NCBI RefSeq assembly: GCF_033406955.1
Contig: NZ_CP137734.1
Span: 7,130,001 to 7,194,000 of the forward strand
From: Streptomyces violaceoruber
GTDB lineage: Bacteria > Actinomycetota > Actinomycetes > Streptomycetales > Streptomycetaceae
Direction of reading: 5' to 3'
DNA: 64,000 nt
A program made the translations under genes and the position numbers. Positions 17,067-25,684 of the stretch are shown here, one piece after another. The notes beneath the pieces were generated by a model. The model was not told the DNA's origin. It saw only the letters and a program-made list of their open reading frames with translations, and made no database searches. Numbering within the stretch: position 1 is the stretch's first letter; every line of letters starts with the position of its first letter.

Positions 17067-18385
17067 CCAGGCCGCCGGCCGGAACGCCGTACTGGGACGC
17101 CGCGGAGCTGCCGACGCAGCCCCAGTTGCACGGCGTGGTCACCGCGGACGTGGCCGTCGTCGGGGCCGGGCTGGCCGGGCTGTCCTGCGCCTACCACCTG
17201 GCGGAGCGTGCCCCCGGGCTCGACATCGCGGTGGTGGACGCCGAGCACCCGGCCGCCGGCGCCAGCGGCCGGGGCACCGGTCTGCTGGGCCCCCGGGCCG
17301 GCCCCGCGGTCGACCGCGCGGTGCGCCGCTTCGGCCCGCAGACGGCGCGCAGGATGCACCGGGCCAGTGAGCGGGCGGTCCGGGACGTCCTCGCCCTGTG
17401 CGCCCGGCTCGACGTGCCCTGCGGGCTGCGGACCGGTGAGCAGCTGGTGGCCACGCGGTCGTCCGCGGGCCTGGCGGCACTCGCCCGCCAGGCCAGCGCC
17501 TGCCGCGAACTCGGCCTGGACGTCCCCGTCCTCACCCCGGCCGGCATCCGCGACCGGGTCGGCGTGCCCTACCGGGCGGCACTCCTGCACCGCCCCGCCG
17601 CGACCCTCGACCCGGCCGCCCTGACCTGCGCCCTCGCCCGGGCCTGCGCCGACAAAGGCGTGCGGTTCTACGGCCGCAGCCCACTGCTGGCCCTGCGCCC
17701 CGGCGATCTGGTGGGCCCCGAGCTGGTCCTCCCGCACGGCAGGCTCTACGCCGGTCAGGCGGTGCTGGCCGTCAACTCGGCCGCGCAGGCACTGGACCTG
17801 CCGGTCGGCACCGTCCTGCCGCTCGAGGTGTACGCCGTCGCCACCGAACCGCTGAGCGCCCCGGCCTACGAGGCCCTGGGCGGGCGCGCCGGACACGCCG
17901 TCGTCGACGCCGTCCCGATGGCGCCGTACTTCCGGCTGCTCCCGGACCGGGGCCTGGTGGCGGGCGGCGGTACCGCCACGGTCCCGGCGGGTGTCGGCGC
18001 TCCCCGTCTCCAGGCCGTCAGGGAGCGTGCCTGGTCCTGGCTGGAGAGGTGGCTGCGGGCCCTGCATCCGGACCTCGCCCGGGTACGGGTCACCCACCGC
18101 TGGTCCGGCCGCATCGGCATGACGGGCGACGACCTGCCGGTGGTGGGGCCGGTGCCGGGCTACGACGACGTCTGGTACATCGGCGGCTGCTGCGGGCACG
18201 GCCTCGCCCTGTCCGTGGCGCACGGCGCGCACGTGGCCGCGGCCCTGCTGGGTGAGCCGGAACCCGGCGAACCGCTCCCGTGGCACCGTTCCCGGGCCCC
18301 GCGCCTGCCCGCACGCGGACCCGCGGGGCCCCTGCTGCGGGCGTACGTCGACGCGATGGGGCGAATCGCGCGGCACACGTGCTGA
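17063..18385 (+). CDS. FAD-dependent oxidoreductase, DAO (glycine/sarcosine oxidase-like) family
   Basis: 440 residues. N-terminal Rossmann FAD motif VAVVGAGLAGL (31-41) followed by VVDAEHPAAGASGRGTG, the usual second FAD contact. The C-terminal part has RWSGRIGMTGDDLPVVGPVPG and YIGGCCGHGLALSVAHG, typical of the DAO superfamily that oxidises amines and imino acids at C-N bonds with oxygen. ATG 17063 overlaps the reductase stop as ATGA; the in-frame upstream extension lies inside that gene and is Arg-rich shadow. In an amine or N-N pathway it could oxidise an amine or a hydrazine-type intermediate (inference). Confidence 0.85.
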   Translation: MTRPPAGTPYWDAAELPTQPQLHGVVTADVAVVGAGLAGLSCAYHLAERAPGLDIAVVDAEHPAAGASGRGTGLLGPRAGPAVDRAVRRFGPQTARRMHRASERAVRDVLALCARLDVPCGLRTGEQLVATRSSAGLAALARQASACRELGLDVPVLTPAGIRDRVGVPYRAALLHRPAATLDPAALTCALARACADKGVRFYGRSPLLALRPGDLVGPELVLPHGRLYAGQAVLAVNSAAQALDLPVGTVLPLEVYAVATEPLSAPAYEALGGRAGHAVVDAVPMAPYFRLLPDRGLVAGGGTATVPAGVGAPRLQAVRERAWSWLERWLRALHPDLARVRVTHRWSGRIGMTGDDLPVVGPVPGYDDVWYIGGCCGHGLALSVAHGAHVAAALLGEPEPGEPLPWHRSRAPRLPARGPAGPLLRAYVDAMGRIARHTC

Positions 18386-18393
18386 CGGCGGGC

Positions 18394-18500
18394 GCGGCCC
18401 GCGTCCGCACCCCGGCTCCGCGGACCGCAGACCGGACTCCGCAGGGGCTCCGCGGACCGCGGACTCCGGTCCGCAGCCCCGGCCTCGCAGCCCCGCAGAC
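18394..18500 (+). repeat. Imperfect GC-rich direct repeats upstream of the acyltransferase
   Basis: The gap between the oxidase and the acyltransferase contains reiterated variants of ctccgcggaccgcagaccggactccgc, with several gcggaccgc and ccgcag units. No reading frame is supported. They can fold into local hairpins, but no promoter motif stands out. Confidence 0.55.
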
Positions 18501-18528
18501 CCTCAGAACCCGACCAGGAGGTTCCACC

Positions 18529-19770
18529 ATGCGACCCGACTTCGGTACGGACGGCCGCCTGCCGTCGGCCCTCTCCATGGGAACCGCAGATGTCGCCTTC
18601 CACCTGGCGACGGGCGGCAACCCTGTGCCCCTCGCGTTCACGTTCGGGTTCGAAGGCCGTGCCCCCACCCTGGACTCCGTACGCGCGCGGGTCGCCGAAC
18701 GCGTCCACCACGTCCCGGCGTTGCGCTACCGCATCGCACGGGACCGCAGGAAATTCCGGCGGGTGGACCGGATCGCGGTGGACCGGCATGTGCACGAGGC
18801 GTGGCTGCCCGAGGACACCGACGGGTCGGCGACCAGCCGCCTGATGCTGTCCCGGCCGATGAGCACGGACGACCGGCCGCCCTGGGACGTGTGGCTGGTC
18901 CACGGCCCGGCGGACCGCCACACCCTGGTCTACCGCACCGACCACACCTTCCAGGACGGTATGGGCGCCGCCTACACCACCCGCGCTCTCCTCGGAGACC
19001 ACCCCGAGGGCGGACCGGCCCCACAGCGTCCGGCCCGGCCCACCGCACACGGCCTCGCGGACGCCCTGGGCGAGGTGATGGCCGCCTTCCGCGCGCCCAC
19101 CCCGAAACCCGCGTTCGACGGAGATTTCACGGGCCGCGTCGACGTCTGCCACGCCGACACCCCGCTGGCCCGGCTGCGCGCCATCGCCCGCGCCCACGGC
19201 GGCACGGTCACGGACGTCTATCTCGCGGCCCTGTCCCACGCCGTCCGCACCTGGTACCTGAAGGACACCGGCTCGGCCCATCCGCCGCTGCCCGTGTCGA
19301 TCCCGATGTCGGTCCGGGCCCCGGGGGAGGAGTACGCCCCGGGCAACCGCATGGTCACCGCCCGGCTCCTGCTGCCCTGCGACGAGGAGTCACCGCAGCG
19401 GGCCCTGGCCCGGGTCGTCGCCGGTACGGGCCGGCTGCGGGAGAGCCGGCGGCGCGACGCCATGCGCCTGCTGCTGTCCGCCTCCCCGCGGGCGCTCGGT
19501 GCCACCGTCGGCACCCGCCTGGTCCGCGGGGCGTTCGTGGCCGGCCCGGTGAGCAGCGTGAACTTCGGCACGGCCCTGGTCCACCAGGGGGTCGCGGCCC
19601 GCCGCTCGGCCGTCTTCGCCGGCGTCGCGTCAGGCATCCGGTGTGTGACGACGCTGACGAGCCAGCACGACACCGCGTGCCTGACCGTCGTTCACGACGA
19701 GGCCCTGGCGACCGCGGACGAACTCCCCGACCTGTGGCTCGCGGCGCTGCTGGAGCTGGAGCGGCCCTGA
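18529..19770 (+). CDS. WS/DGAT-like acyltransferase
   Basis: 413 residues, ATG 18529 set by AGGAGG immediately upstream. The CoA-dependent acyltransferase motif HHxxxDG appears as D138-H139-T-F-Q-D143-G: the second, catalytic His and the Asp are kept, the first His is Asp. Flanking features fit wax-ester synthase/diacylglycerol acyltransferases: a variant N-terminus with LPSALSMGTADVAF, then VPALRYRI, TDVYLAALSHAVR, PVSIPMSVR and SSVNFGTALV. It would join an acyl group to an alcohol or amine. Last gene of the 10.7-19.8 kb unit, ending inside a very strong hairpin; 143 bp separate it from the oxidase, so it may also have its own promoter. Confidence 0.8.
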   Translation: MRPDFGTDGRLPSALSMGTADVAFHLATGGNPVPLAFTFGFEGRAPTLDSVRARVAERVHHVPALRYRIARDRRKFRRVDRIAVDRHVHEAWLPEDTDGSATSRLMLSRPMSTDDRPPWDVWLVHGPADRHTLVYRTDHTFQDGMGAAYTTRALLGDHPEGGPAPQRPARPTAHGLADALGEVMAAFRAPTPKPAFDGDFTGRVDVCHADTPLARLRAIARAHGGTVTDVYLAALSHAVRTWYLKDTGSAHPPLPVSIPMSVRAPGEEYAPGNRMVTARLLLPCDEESPQRALARVVAGTGRLRESRRRDAMRLLLSASPRALGATVGTRLVRGAFVAGPVSSVNFGTALVHQGVAARRSAVFAGVASGIRCVTTLTSQHDTACLTVVHDEALATADELPDLWLAALLELERP

Positions 19771-19833
19771 CACGGCGCCACGCGCAGGCCCCGGACGGTG
19801 CGTCCGGGGCCTGCGCGTGGCGCCGTGTCAGGG
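19765..19833. terminator. 33-bp perfect bidirectional hairpin containing both convergent stop codons
   Basis: Left arm 19765-19797 and right arm 19801-19833 are exact reverse complements with a 3-nt loop (gtg). The TGA of the acyltransferase (19768-19770) and the TGA of the methyltransferase (19830-19828) are both inside the stem and pair with each other's flank. It would terminate transcription arriving from either side. Confidence 0.9.
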
Positions 19834-20706
19834 AGTGCCGCGCAGCGTTCCGGTGGTGAGGAAGACGCTCTCCGCGGCGGCCGTGCCGATCAGCGGCAGA
19901 TACGGGGAGAGGCGCTCGACCGCGTACGGCAGCGTGTACGGGTCGGCGGCCGCCGCGTCCCAGCCGTGTTCGGCCCACCAGCGTTCCGGATCGGCAATCT
20001 GCCAGTTCCAGCCCAGTCCGATCGTCGACAGGGCGTCCATGAAGGGCGCGACGAACGGGGAGGACGTGGTCGCGGAGTTCACGCACTCGGCACCGAACAT
20101 GCTGCCGGGAGCGGAGAGTTCGGTCATCACGGCGACGACGGCCGCCACCTCCGGCGGCCGGAGGAAGTACAGGGGTGCCTCGCAGAGCCATGCGGTGGGC
20201 CTGCCGGGATCGAATCCCGCCGCCCCGAGTTCCTCTCCCCAGGATGCCGTGCCGTCGGCTTCGACGACGGTGCGGCGTCCGCAGGAGAGCCGGCTCCAGT
20301 CCAGTACGTACTCCTTGAAGGCCAGTACGGCCGCGTCCTCCACCTCGAAGACGTGCACCCCGGTCGGCCAGTCGAGCCGGAAGGCACGGGTGTCAAGGCC
20401 GGCGCCGAGCAGCACCACCTGGCGGCAGCCCGAACGGGCCGCGGCGAGAGCGTAGTCGTCGAAGAAGCGGGTGCGTACCACCTGCCAGTCGGGCAGCAGG
20501 CGCTGCAGCGGTCCGTCACCGGGCGGGCCCCCGTCGAACCCGGCCGCGTGGAGGAAGTCGGCTGCCCACGGGTCGCGGACGATCGGCGCGGGCCGGAGGC
20601 ACTCCGCCGCGTGTGCGGCGGCCGTCCAGAGCGCCGCGCTGGGAATGCCGTGCGGGGTTGCGGCGGCCGGCGCGAACGGTGACCGCGGGCGGGTGGATTC
20701 CGGCAT
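19828..20706 (-). CDS. SAM-dependent O-methyltransferase, leucine-carboxyl-methyltransferase (PPM/TIGR00027) family
   Basis: 292 residues, ATG 20706 after GAGGAG. Family hallmarks are the N-terminal RDPWAADFL, VRTRFFDDYALAA, the SAM loop VVLLGAGLDTRAFRLDWP, FEVEDAAVLAFKEYVL and CEAPLYFLRPPEVAAVV. Members of this group methylate carboxyl groups, including those of actinobacterial natural products and polyketides. Last gene of the minus-strand unit, so methyl-ester capping of the cluster product is plausible (inference). I recall a methyl-esterifying methyltransferase in azodyrecin biosynthesis, but could not compare sequences. Confidence 0.85.
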   Translation of the reverse strand: MPESTRPRSPFAPAAATPHGIPSAALWTAAAHAAECLRPAPIVRDPWAADFLHAAGFDGGPPGDGPLQRLLPDWQVVRTRFFDDYALAAARSGCRQVVLLGAGLDTRAFRLDWPTGVHVFEVEDAAVLAFKEYVLDWSRLSCGRRTVVEADGTASWGEELGAAGFDPGRPTAWLCEAPLYFLRPPEVAAVVAVMTELSAPGSMFGAECVNSATTSSPFVAPFMDALSTIGLGWNWQIADPERWWAEHGWDAAAADPYTLPYAVERLSPYLPLIGTAAAESVFLTTGTLRGTP

Positions 20707-20748
20707 CGGATCTCCTCGAGGTGGGACGGGGTGGCTGTGCGACCCGGA

Positions 20749-22326
20749 TCATCCGGAGCGGCGACGGCCCAGCAGGAAGGCCGCGGCACCCAGCGCGAGC
20801 AGGCTTGCGGAGGGGCGGGTGGGCCGCTGGCCGCCCATCGCGTCGGGGGTGCGCGGCTCGTGGATGTTCAGTGCGAACTGACGGTTGGCCACGTCGGAGA
20901 GGACGCCCCGGACCTGTTCGGGACTGGTGACGGCGGCCAGCAGAAGCTCCATGGAGTTCCGGGCGAACTGGTTGCGGCCGAGGAACTCGCGGCCCAGCGC
21001 GAAAAGGATCTTCGGCACCTCCCCCTGGAACACCTCGGGCAGCGTGATCTCGGGAGCCAGGCACCGCACCGAACCGTCGAGGTTCGCGAAGGACTTGCCC
21101 AGCAGTGAGACGGCCGGCGGCGAACCGATCCCGCGCTTGGTCGCCTTGGCCAGCACGGTGGTGAGCGCCACGCCGAAGTTCATGTCCTCCAGGGAGAGAT
21201 GGGAGACCTTGGGCACGAACGCGGCCATGTCGGCGGCGAACGCGGGCATGTTGGCCCACGGTGTCACCCGGCCCATCTCCGCCCAGTGCTGCGCCAGACC
21301 GGCCCCGTCGTTCTGCGCCAAGGTCATGAACAGCGGCAGCAGCTGAAGACTGGTCCTGCGGTCCAGGCGGCCGACCATGCCCCAGTCGATCAGTGTCGCG
21401 GGTCCGCCGGGAGCGGCGAAGACGTTGCCGGCGTGCGGGTCGGCGTGGAAGAAGCGATGGACGAAGTACCCGTGGTACATGAACCGCAGCAGGTCCTTGC
21501 CGATCTCCACGCGCTCGTCGTCCGTGAAGTGGGCGCGGTCGACGTGCCGCACCGACTTCCCGTCGGCCAGCGACTGGACGAGGACCCGTGGGCTGGCGTG
21601 CAGTACCCGGGGCACCTCCAGCGAACGGAACGACCGGACCTGCCCGCGGGCCTCGTCCATGTTGCGGGCCTCGCCGGTGAAGTCCAGCTCCGGCTCCATG
21701 GCGTCGAAGACCGAGCCGAGCATCGCCTCGATGTCGATGACCTCGTTGAACCGGGGAGCGACACGGGCCACGATCTTCGACGCCCGGCGCATCAGGGCCA
21801 TGTCCGCGAGTACGCCCTCGCGGATGCCCGGTCGCTGGATCTTCACCACGGCCGCGCGCCCGCCGGGCAGCGTCACGCGGTAGACCTGGGCGAGGGACGC
21901 CGCCCCCAGCGGGGCGACGGTCTCGATGTCGTCGAAGCGCAGCTTCCAGTCCGCCCCGAGGTCCCGGGCCAGTACCGGCTCGAACTCCGAGAACGGCTGG
22001 ACGTCGACCTCGTCGTGCAGGTTCTGGAGTTCGTCCCGGATGGACTGGGGGACCATGTCGGGCCGGGTGGAGAGGACCTGGCCGAGTTTCACGTAGAAGG
22101 GACCGAGGCTCTCCAGGGCATGCCGCACCGCCTTGGCGCGGCGCTGCTCCGCCCCGGCGGTGGCCTCGGCCGCGGACCCGGCGGAGCCGACGAGGCCCTC
22201 CGCCGGGGACCGCGTGTCCCGCTTCGTACGCCTGCGCAGCCGGGTCGCCTGTCCCACCTCGTCGGCCACGAGGCTGCCCAGAACCCTGACCACGAGACGC
22301 AGCCGATCGCCGACGACAGACGTCAT
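20749..22326 (-). CDS. ABC1/UbiB-family atypical kinase (ATPase)
   Basis: 525 residues. The family-defining KxGQ motif is present as K80-L-G-Q83 in FYVKLGQVLSTRPD, with VVKIQRPGI, HADPHAGN (catalytic loop) and TLIDWGMVG (metal Asp). The C-terminus has a hydrophobic run (LLALGAAAFLLG) ending in RRRSG, so it is probably membrane-anchored. UbiB proteins are ATPases that support handling of very hydrophobic lipids such as quinone precursors. In a cluster with acyltransferase, acyl-chain and Ala-rich genes, it may help extract or move a lipophilic intermediate (inference). It follows the NPLA-repeat gene with a 92-bp gap. Confidence 0.9.
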   Translation of the reverse strand: MTSVVGDRLRLVVRVLGSLVADEVGQATRLRRRTKRDTRSPAEGLVGSAGSAAEATAGAEQRRAKAVRHALESLGPFYVKLGQVLSTRPDMVPQSIRDELQNLHDEVDVQPFSEFEPVLARDLGADWKLRFDDIETVAPLGAASLAQVYRVTLPGGRAAVVKIQRPGIREGVLADMALMRRASKIVARVAPRFNEVIDIEAMLGSVFDAMEPELDFTGEARNMDEARGQVRSFRSLEVPRVLHASPRVLVQSLADGKSVRHVDRAHFTDDERVEIGKDLLRFMYHGYFVHRFFHADPHAGNVFAAPGGPATLIDWGMVGRLDRRTSLQLLPLFMTLAQNDGAGLAQHWAEMGRVTPWANMPAFAADMAAFVPKVSHLSLEDMNFGVALTTVLAKATKRGIGSPPAVSLLGKSFANLDGSVRCLAPEITLPEVFQGEVPKILFALGREFLGRNQFARNSMELLLAAVTSPEQVRGVLSDVANRQFALNIHEPRTPDAMGGQRPTRPSASLLALGAAAFLLGRRRSG

Positions 22327-22418
22327 CGTGTGTGATCCTCCTCAGATCGGGACCCGGGTGCGGAACGGCGGTCGGCGTGCATCACGGAGACGGCCGGGCG
22401 GGACGGTGGCACGGCCGG

Positions 22419-23162
22419 TCAGCCCGGGGTCGAGGACTGTCCGCCCTGGGACGGCTTTCCGCCCGGCCCCTGCTGACCGGTCAGGCCTTGCAGGGCCGCC
22501 AGCCCTTGCTGACCGGCCTGGGCCGGCAGGTTGGTCAGGTTCTGCAGGCCCTGGACCGCCTCGAGGAGCTTGGGCAGCACCTGGAGCAGCTGGGTGAGCT
22601 GGGCCGGCAGCGCCATCAGGTCGCCCGCCCCGCTCGCCGCGTGTCCGAGGCCTCCGGCCAGCTGACCGAGCCCGCCGAGCGCGCCGGCCGCGCCGCCGAC
22701 CGCGGCGAGCGGATTGGCCGCCCCGCCCAGCGCGGCCAGGGGGTTGCCCGCCCCGCCCAGCGCGGCCGCGAGCGGGTTGCCGCCGCCCGCGGCACCGGTG
22801 AGCGCGGCCAGGGGGTTCTGCGCTGCGCCTGCGATGTTCCCCAGCGGGCCCGCGGCCCCCGCGGCGAGGCCGGCGAGCGGGTTGCCGGCCGCGCCGATCC
22901 CGCCGAGGGCGGCCAGCGGATTGGTGACACCCGCGAGCGCGGTCGCCGGGTTCACGGCCCCGGCCAGTGCGGCGAGGGCGTTCGGGGGCAGCCCGGCCAG
23001 CGTGCTGACGGCGTTGCCGGAGTCGCGCGACGATCCTGAGCCGCGCGACGATCCAGAGTCGTCGTCCCGGTTCAGGAGGTCGTCGAAGGCCTCCTTCCAG
23101 CTGTCGGTCATATCACCGACCAAGTCCTTGAAGATGTCTTGGACGTTCTTGCTGTTGCCCAT
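22419..23162 (-). CDS. Ala/Gly-rich NPLA-repeat protein of unknown function
   Basis: 247 residues, not recognised. Residues 1-35 are a charged helix (NVQDIFKDLVGDMTDSWKEAF), then an Asp/Ser/Gly/Arg stretch. About residues 70-160 hold some seven copies of a degenerate unit built on N-P-L-A-A-L followed by GGAxG or similar. A Leu/Gln-rich amphipathic helix (ALPAQLTQLLQVLPKLLEAV) and a Gln/Gly-rich tail follow. There is no signal peptide and no Cys. The composition suggests a self-assembling or lipid-surface protein, phasin-like in style only. It sits between the ECF sigma factor and the UbiB-like gene in one unit. Start ATG 23162 has GGGACCCC-type weak ribosome spacing. Confidence 0.7.
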   Translation of the reverse strand: MGNSKNVQDIFKDLVGDMTDSWKEAFDDLLNRDDDSGSSRGSGSSRDSGNAVSTLAGLPPNALAALAGAVNPATALAGVTNPLAALGGIGAAGNPLAGLAAGAAGPLGNIAGAAQNPLAALTGAAGGGNPLAAALGGAGNPLAALGGAANPLAAVGGAAGALGGLGQLAGGLGHAASGAGDLMALPAQLTQLLQVLPKLLEAVQGLQNLTNLPAQAGQQGLAALQGLTGQQGPGGKPSQGGQSSTPG

Positions 23163-23215
23163 GAGTGGGGTCCCTTTCCGTTTCTCTGCGATGGGAGAGG
23201 TGCGGTTTCCGGGTG

Positions 23216-23812
23216 TTATCGGGCGCAGCCTTCCAAGGCTTTCGCGCAGACGTTCTTCAATCGTGCGCGGCCCCTGGTGAAGGCGGCTTCGGCCGCCTTG
23301 ACGGAGATGTTGTGTATGCGGGCGAATTCCGCAGTGGAAATACCCTTGGCGCGGGCGAGTATGACCTCTTGCTCACGCCCCCGCAGGTGTTGTACCTGGC
23401 CCAGAAGCCATCTGCCGAAGTCCTCGTCGCAGACGTCCTCCTCGGTCGTACCCGGGGTTTCCGCGAGCGCCGCACGCTGGAGGAGTCTGCTGCGACGCTC
23501 CATGTCACGGTAGAAGTCGATGCAGAGGCGAAGCGCCACGGACGTCAGAAAGGCACCGAGTCGATTCCTGTCCAACGCGGCGTGGGCGGCTGCCCGGGCC
23601 ATGGTTTCCTGAACGCAGTCCTCGGCGTCCTGAAAACTTGGTAGTCTTCGCCGAACCAGCCGCATGAGGCGGTCCTGATGCTGGAAGATTTCTTCCCAGG
23701 AGCATTCAGCGGGCGATTGGCAGGTGAAATGTCGCACCATCGTGGATTGCAGCCCGTTGTCTCTCGGATTGAGCAGGGAGAACCGCGGCCGATTTTCCAT
23801 TTGTTCGGCCAT
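23216..23812 (-). CDS. ECF RNA polymerase sigma factor
   Basis: 198 residues. Region 2 is visible in LMRLVRRRLPSFQDAEDCVQ through FLTSVALRLCIDFYRD, and region 4 in REQEVILARAKGISTAEFA and VKAAEAAFTRGRARL, the -35-binding HTH. There is no C-terminal extension and no adjacent anti-sigma gene. It lies inside the minus-strand unit between the halogenase-like and NPLA-repeat genes, so it is likely a cluster-situated activator (inference). The start is uncertain: ATG at 23812, 23800 or 23740 are all in frame and none has a convincing ribosome site. Confidence 0.85.
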   Translation of the reverse strand: MAEQMENRPRFSLLNPRDNGLQSTMVRHFTCQSPAECSWEEIFQHQDRLMRLVRRRLPSFQDAEDCVQETMARAAAHAALDRNRLGAFLTSVALRLCIDFYRDMERRSRLLQRAALAETPGTTEEDVCDEDFGRWLLGQVQHLRGREQEVILARAKGISTAEFARIHNISVKAAEAAFTRGRARLKNVCAKALEGCAR

Positions 23813-23891
23813 GTGGATTTTCTACCCGAGGCCCTGGAGCGGCAAACCGGAATACGCACCTCCGCCGGTCGGCAGAAATGTTTTTCCGTGC

Positions 23892-25649
23892 TCATTTCCG
23901 AGGAGCGGGCCGCCGTGCCCAGTCGCGGTTCCAGTTGCGCCACATGTCCCGTACGGTCTGGTGCACCTGGGAGCTGCCGGCGCGCAGCTCGGTGGTGTAC
24001 GCCTGGACCGCTTCCTTGCCCACCAGCCGCGCTCCGCCGGTGAAGTAGGAGCCCCGGACGTGCTGCGGTGAGCGGTACTTGCCCCACAGCAGGATCTTCA
24101 TCAGCGGCCAGAGGGTGAACACCCCGGACGGGCACCGGTCGTCGGGGTCCAGGGTGCCCCACACCGCCGGGACCAGTCCGCTCTCGCCCAGCAGCTCGTA
24201 GATGCGTGCGATCGTCTGCTCCTTCGTCAACTCGCCCGCACGATAGGCGAGTACGGCGTCCCGCGACTGGTCGAACATCCGCTCCACCCAGGGGTTGTCC
24301 ATACCCTGGAGACCTCGGTACGGCGGCTGCTCCAGCAGGTCGAAGCAGGCCGGGTCGTGCGTCTTCTCGAACGTCACGGCGACCTGGTTCTGGGCGTTCG
24401 TGCCGTACAGCGTGGTGATGGTCCACACGCGGTTCCAGGCGTTCCACAGGTCGAAGTCGTCGAACGCGATGTAGCTGCAGGACACCAGGTCGTCGTAGAA
24501 CCGGAACATGCGCTTGGTCCAGTGGTCCAGGTACGCGAACCGGGCGGTGTCGAAGTCGTCCTTGCGCACGGCGTCGATCAGCCGGTGGCCCAGGGCGTTG
24601 AGCGCCATCACGGTGACGGCGAGTCCGCTGGAGAAGAGCGGGTCGATGAAGTCACTGGCGTGCGGCAGCAGGCACCACCGGTCGCCGACGACCTTCTGCG
24701 AGGCGAACTGGGTACGGTCGGTGGAGACGTACGGCCGGACCGCCCGCGCCCGCTCGAACTGCCGGGCCACACTGGGGAACCGGCGCACGTACTGCCAGAA
24801 CTCCTCCTCCGCCGAGACGTCCTCCGGCCGGGGGTGCTGGTCGAGATCGAGGTTGATGCCGACACTGCACAACTGGTTCGTGCTGGTCGACTGGTTGTCG
24901 AACGGGATGACCCAGAACCATCCGCCCGGGAACATGTGGTGGAGCGTCCCCTGGCTGAACGGGCTGGGCATGCCGTGCTGTGCCCGCGAGGGCGCCACGG
25001 CGTCGAAGGGGCGCACGTCCACCATGTGCGTGAAGATCGTGCGCGACCTCGTGCGGTAGGGCGGTTCCTGCCGCAGCCCGAGGCGCTCGGGCAGGACTGC
25101 CCGCATGCCGCCGGCGTCGACCACGTACGAGGCCCGGAAGGTGCCCCGGTCCCGGGTGACGAGAGTCGCGCCGTCCTCCTCGAACTTCACGTCGTCGACC
25201 ATGGTGTGGGTGTACGCGGTCACGCCGTAGGACACGGCGACGTGGAACATGTACGCGTCCACGTCCTGCCGGAAGTAGTGCGAGTCGGGACCGAGCGGAG
25301 GTCCCCAGGTGGGGTACTGGGTGCACTCGTCGGGCCGTGTGGGCTCGCCTTCCCGGTGGTAGATGAAGCTGAAGTTCCGCTTGACCCCGCTGTTCGACGA
25401 CACGTGGCGGCGCAGTGCCGCGTTGGTCGCCAGGTGATCGAGCTCGGGGACGTCGTAGCGGCGGGCCAGGACCCGGAGCCCGAACGTGGTCTCGGGGACC
25501 GTGGACTCTCCGATGGCGAACCGGGGGTGGCCGCTGCCTTCGAGCAGCAGCACCCGCACGCCGTGACGTGCGAGTACGGTCCCCAGCATCGTCCCGCCGA
25601 TGCCGCCTCCTACGATGGCGACATCGAAAACACGCTGGTCTTCTTGCAT
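23892..25649 (-). CDS. Flavin-dependent halogenase-like enzyme (tryptophan-halogenase superfamily)
   Basis: 585 residues. FAD motif VAIVGGGIGG at 10-19; GESTVPETT at 48-55; the candidate catalytic lysine K90 in SGVKRNFSF; the halogenase signature WxWxIP as W-F-W-V-I-P at 244-249; and FIDPLFSSGLAVT. All of these match the FADH2-dependent halogenases that make HOCl at the flavin and pass it to the lysine. Its resemblance is closest to types acting on carrier-bound or lipophilic substrates, judged only by length and the KRNF context. ATG 25649 follows AAAGGA; the in-frame extension to 25937 overlaps the HD gene. It would need reduced flavin, perhaps from the reductase at 16467. A non-halogenating flavin oxygenase cannot be excluded. 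Confidence 0.8.
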   Translation of the reverse strand: MQEDQRVFDVAIVGGGIGGTMLGTVLARHGVRVLLLEGSGHPRFAIGESTVPETTFGLRVLARRYDVPELDHLATNAALRRHVSSNSGVKRNFSFIYHREGEPTRPDECTQYPTWGPPLGPDSHYFRQDVDAYMFHVAVSYGVTAYTHTMVDDVKFEEDGATLVTRDRGTFRASYVVDAGGMRAVLPERLGLRQEPPYRTRSRTIFTHMVDVRPFDAVAPSRAQHGMPSPFSQGTLHHMFPGGWFWVIPFDNQSTSTNQLCSVGINLDLDQHPRPEDVSAEEEFWQYVRRFPSVARQFERARAVRPYVSTDRTQFASQKVVGDRWCLLPHASDFIDPLFSSGLAVTVMALNALGHRLIDAVRKDDFDTARFAYLDHWTKRMFRFYDDLVSCSYIAFDDFDLWNAWNRVWTITTLYGTNAQNQVAVTFEKTHDPACFDLLEQPPYRGLQGMDNPWVERMFDQSRDAVLAYRAGELTKEQTIARIYELLGESGLVPAVWGTLDPDDRCPSGVFTLWPLMKILLWGKYRSPQHVRGSYFTGGARLVGKEAVQAYTTELRAGSSQVHQTVRDMWRNWNRDWARRPAPRK

Positions 25650-25684
25650 GTCTGCGGTTCCTTTCGCGACGGGAAGAGCGAGTC

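Noticed and set aside
23892..25649. Geranylgeranyl-reductase-type assignment for the flavoprotein
   Set aside because: The FAD motif alone would allow it, but WFWVIP at 244-249 together with FIDPLFSSG favours the halogenase superfamily.
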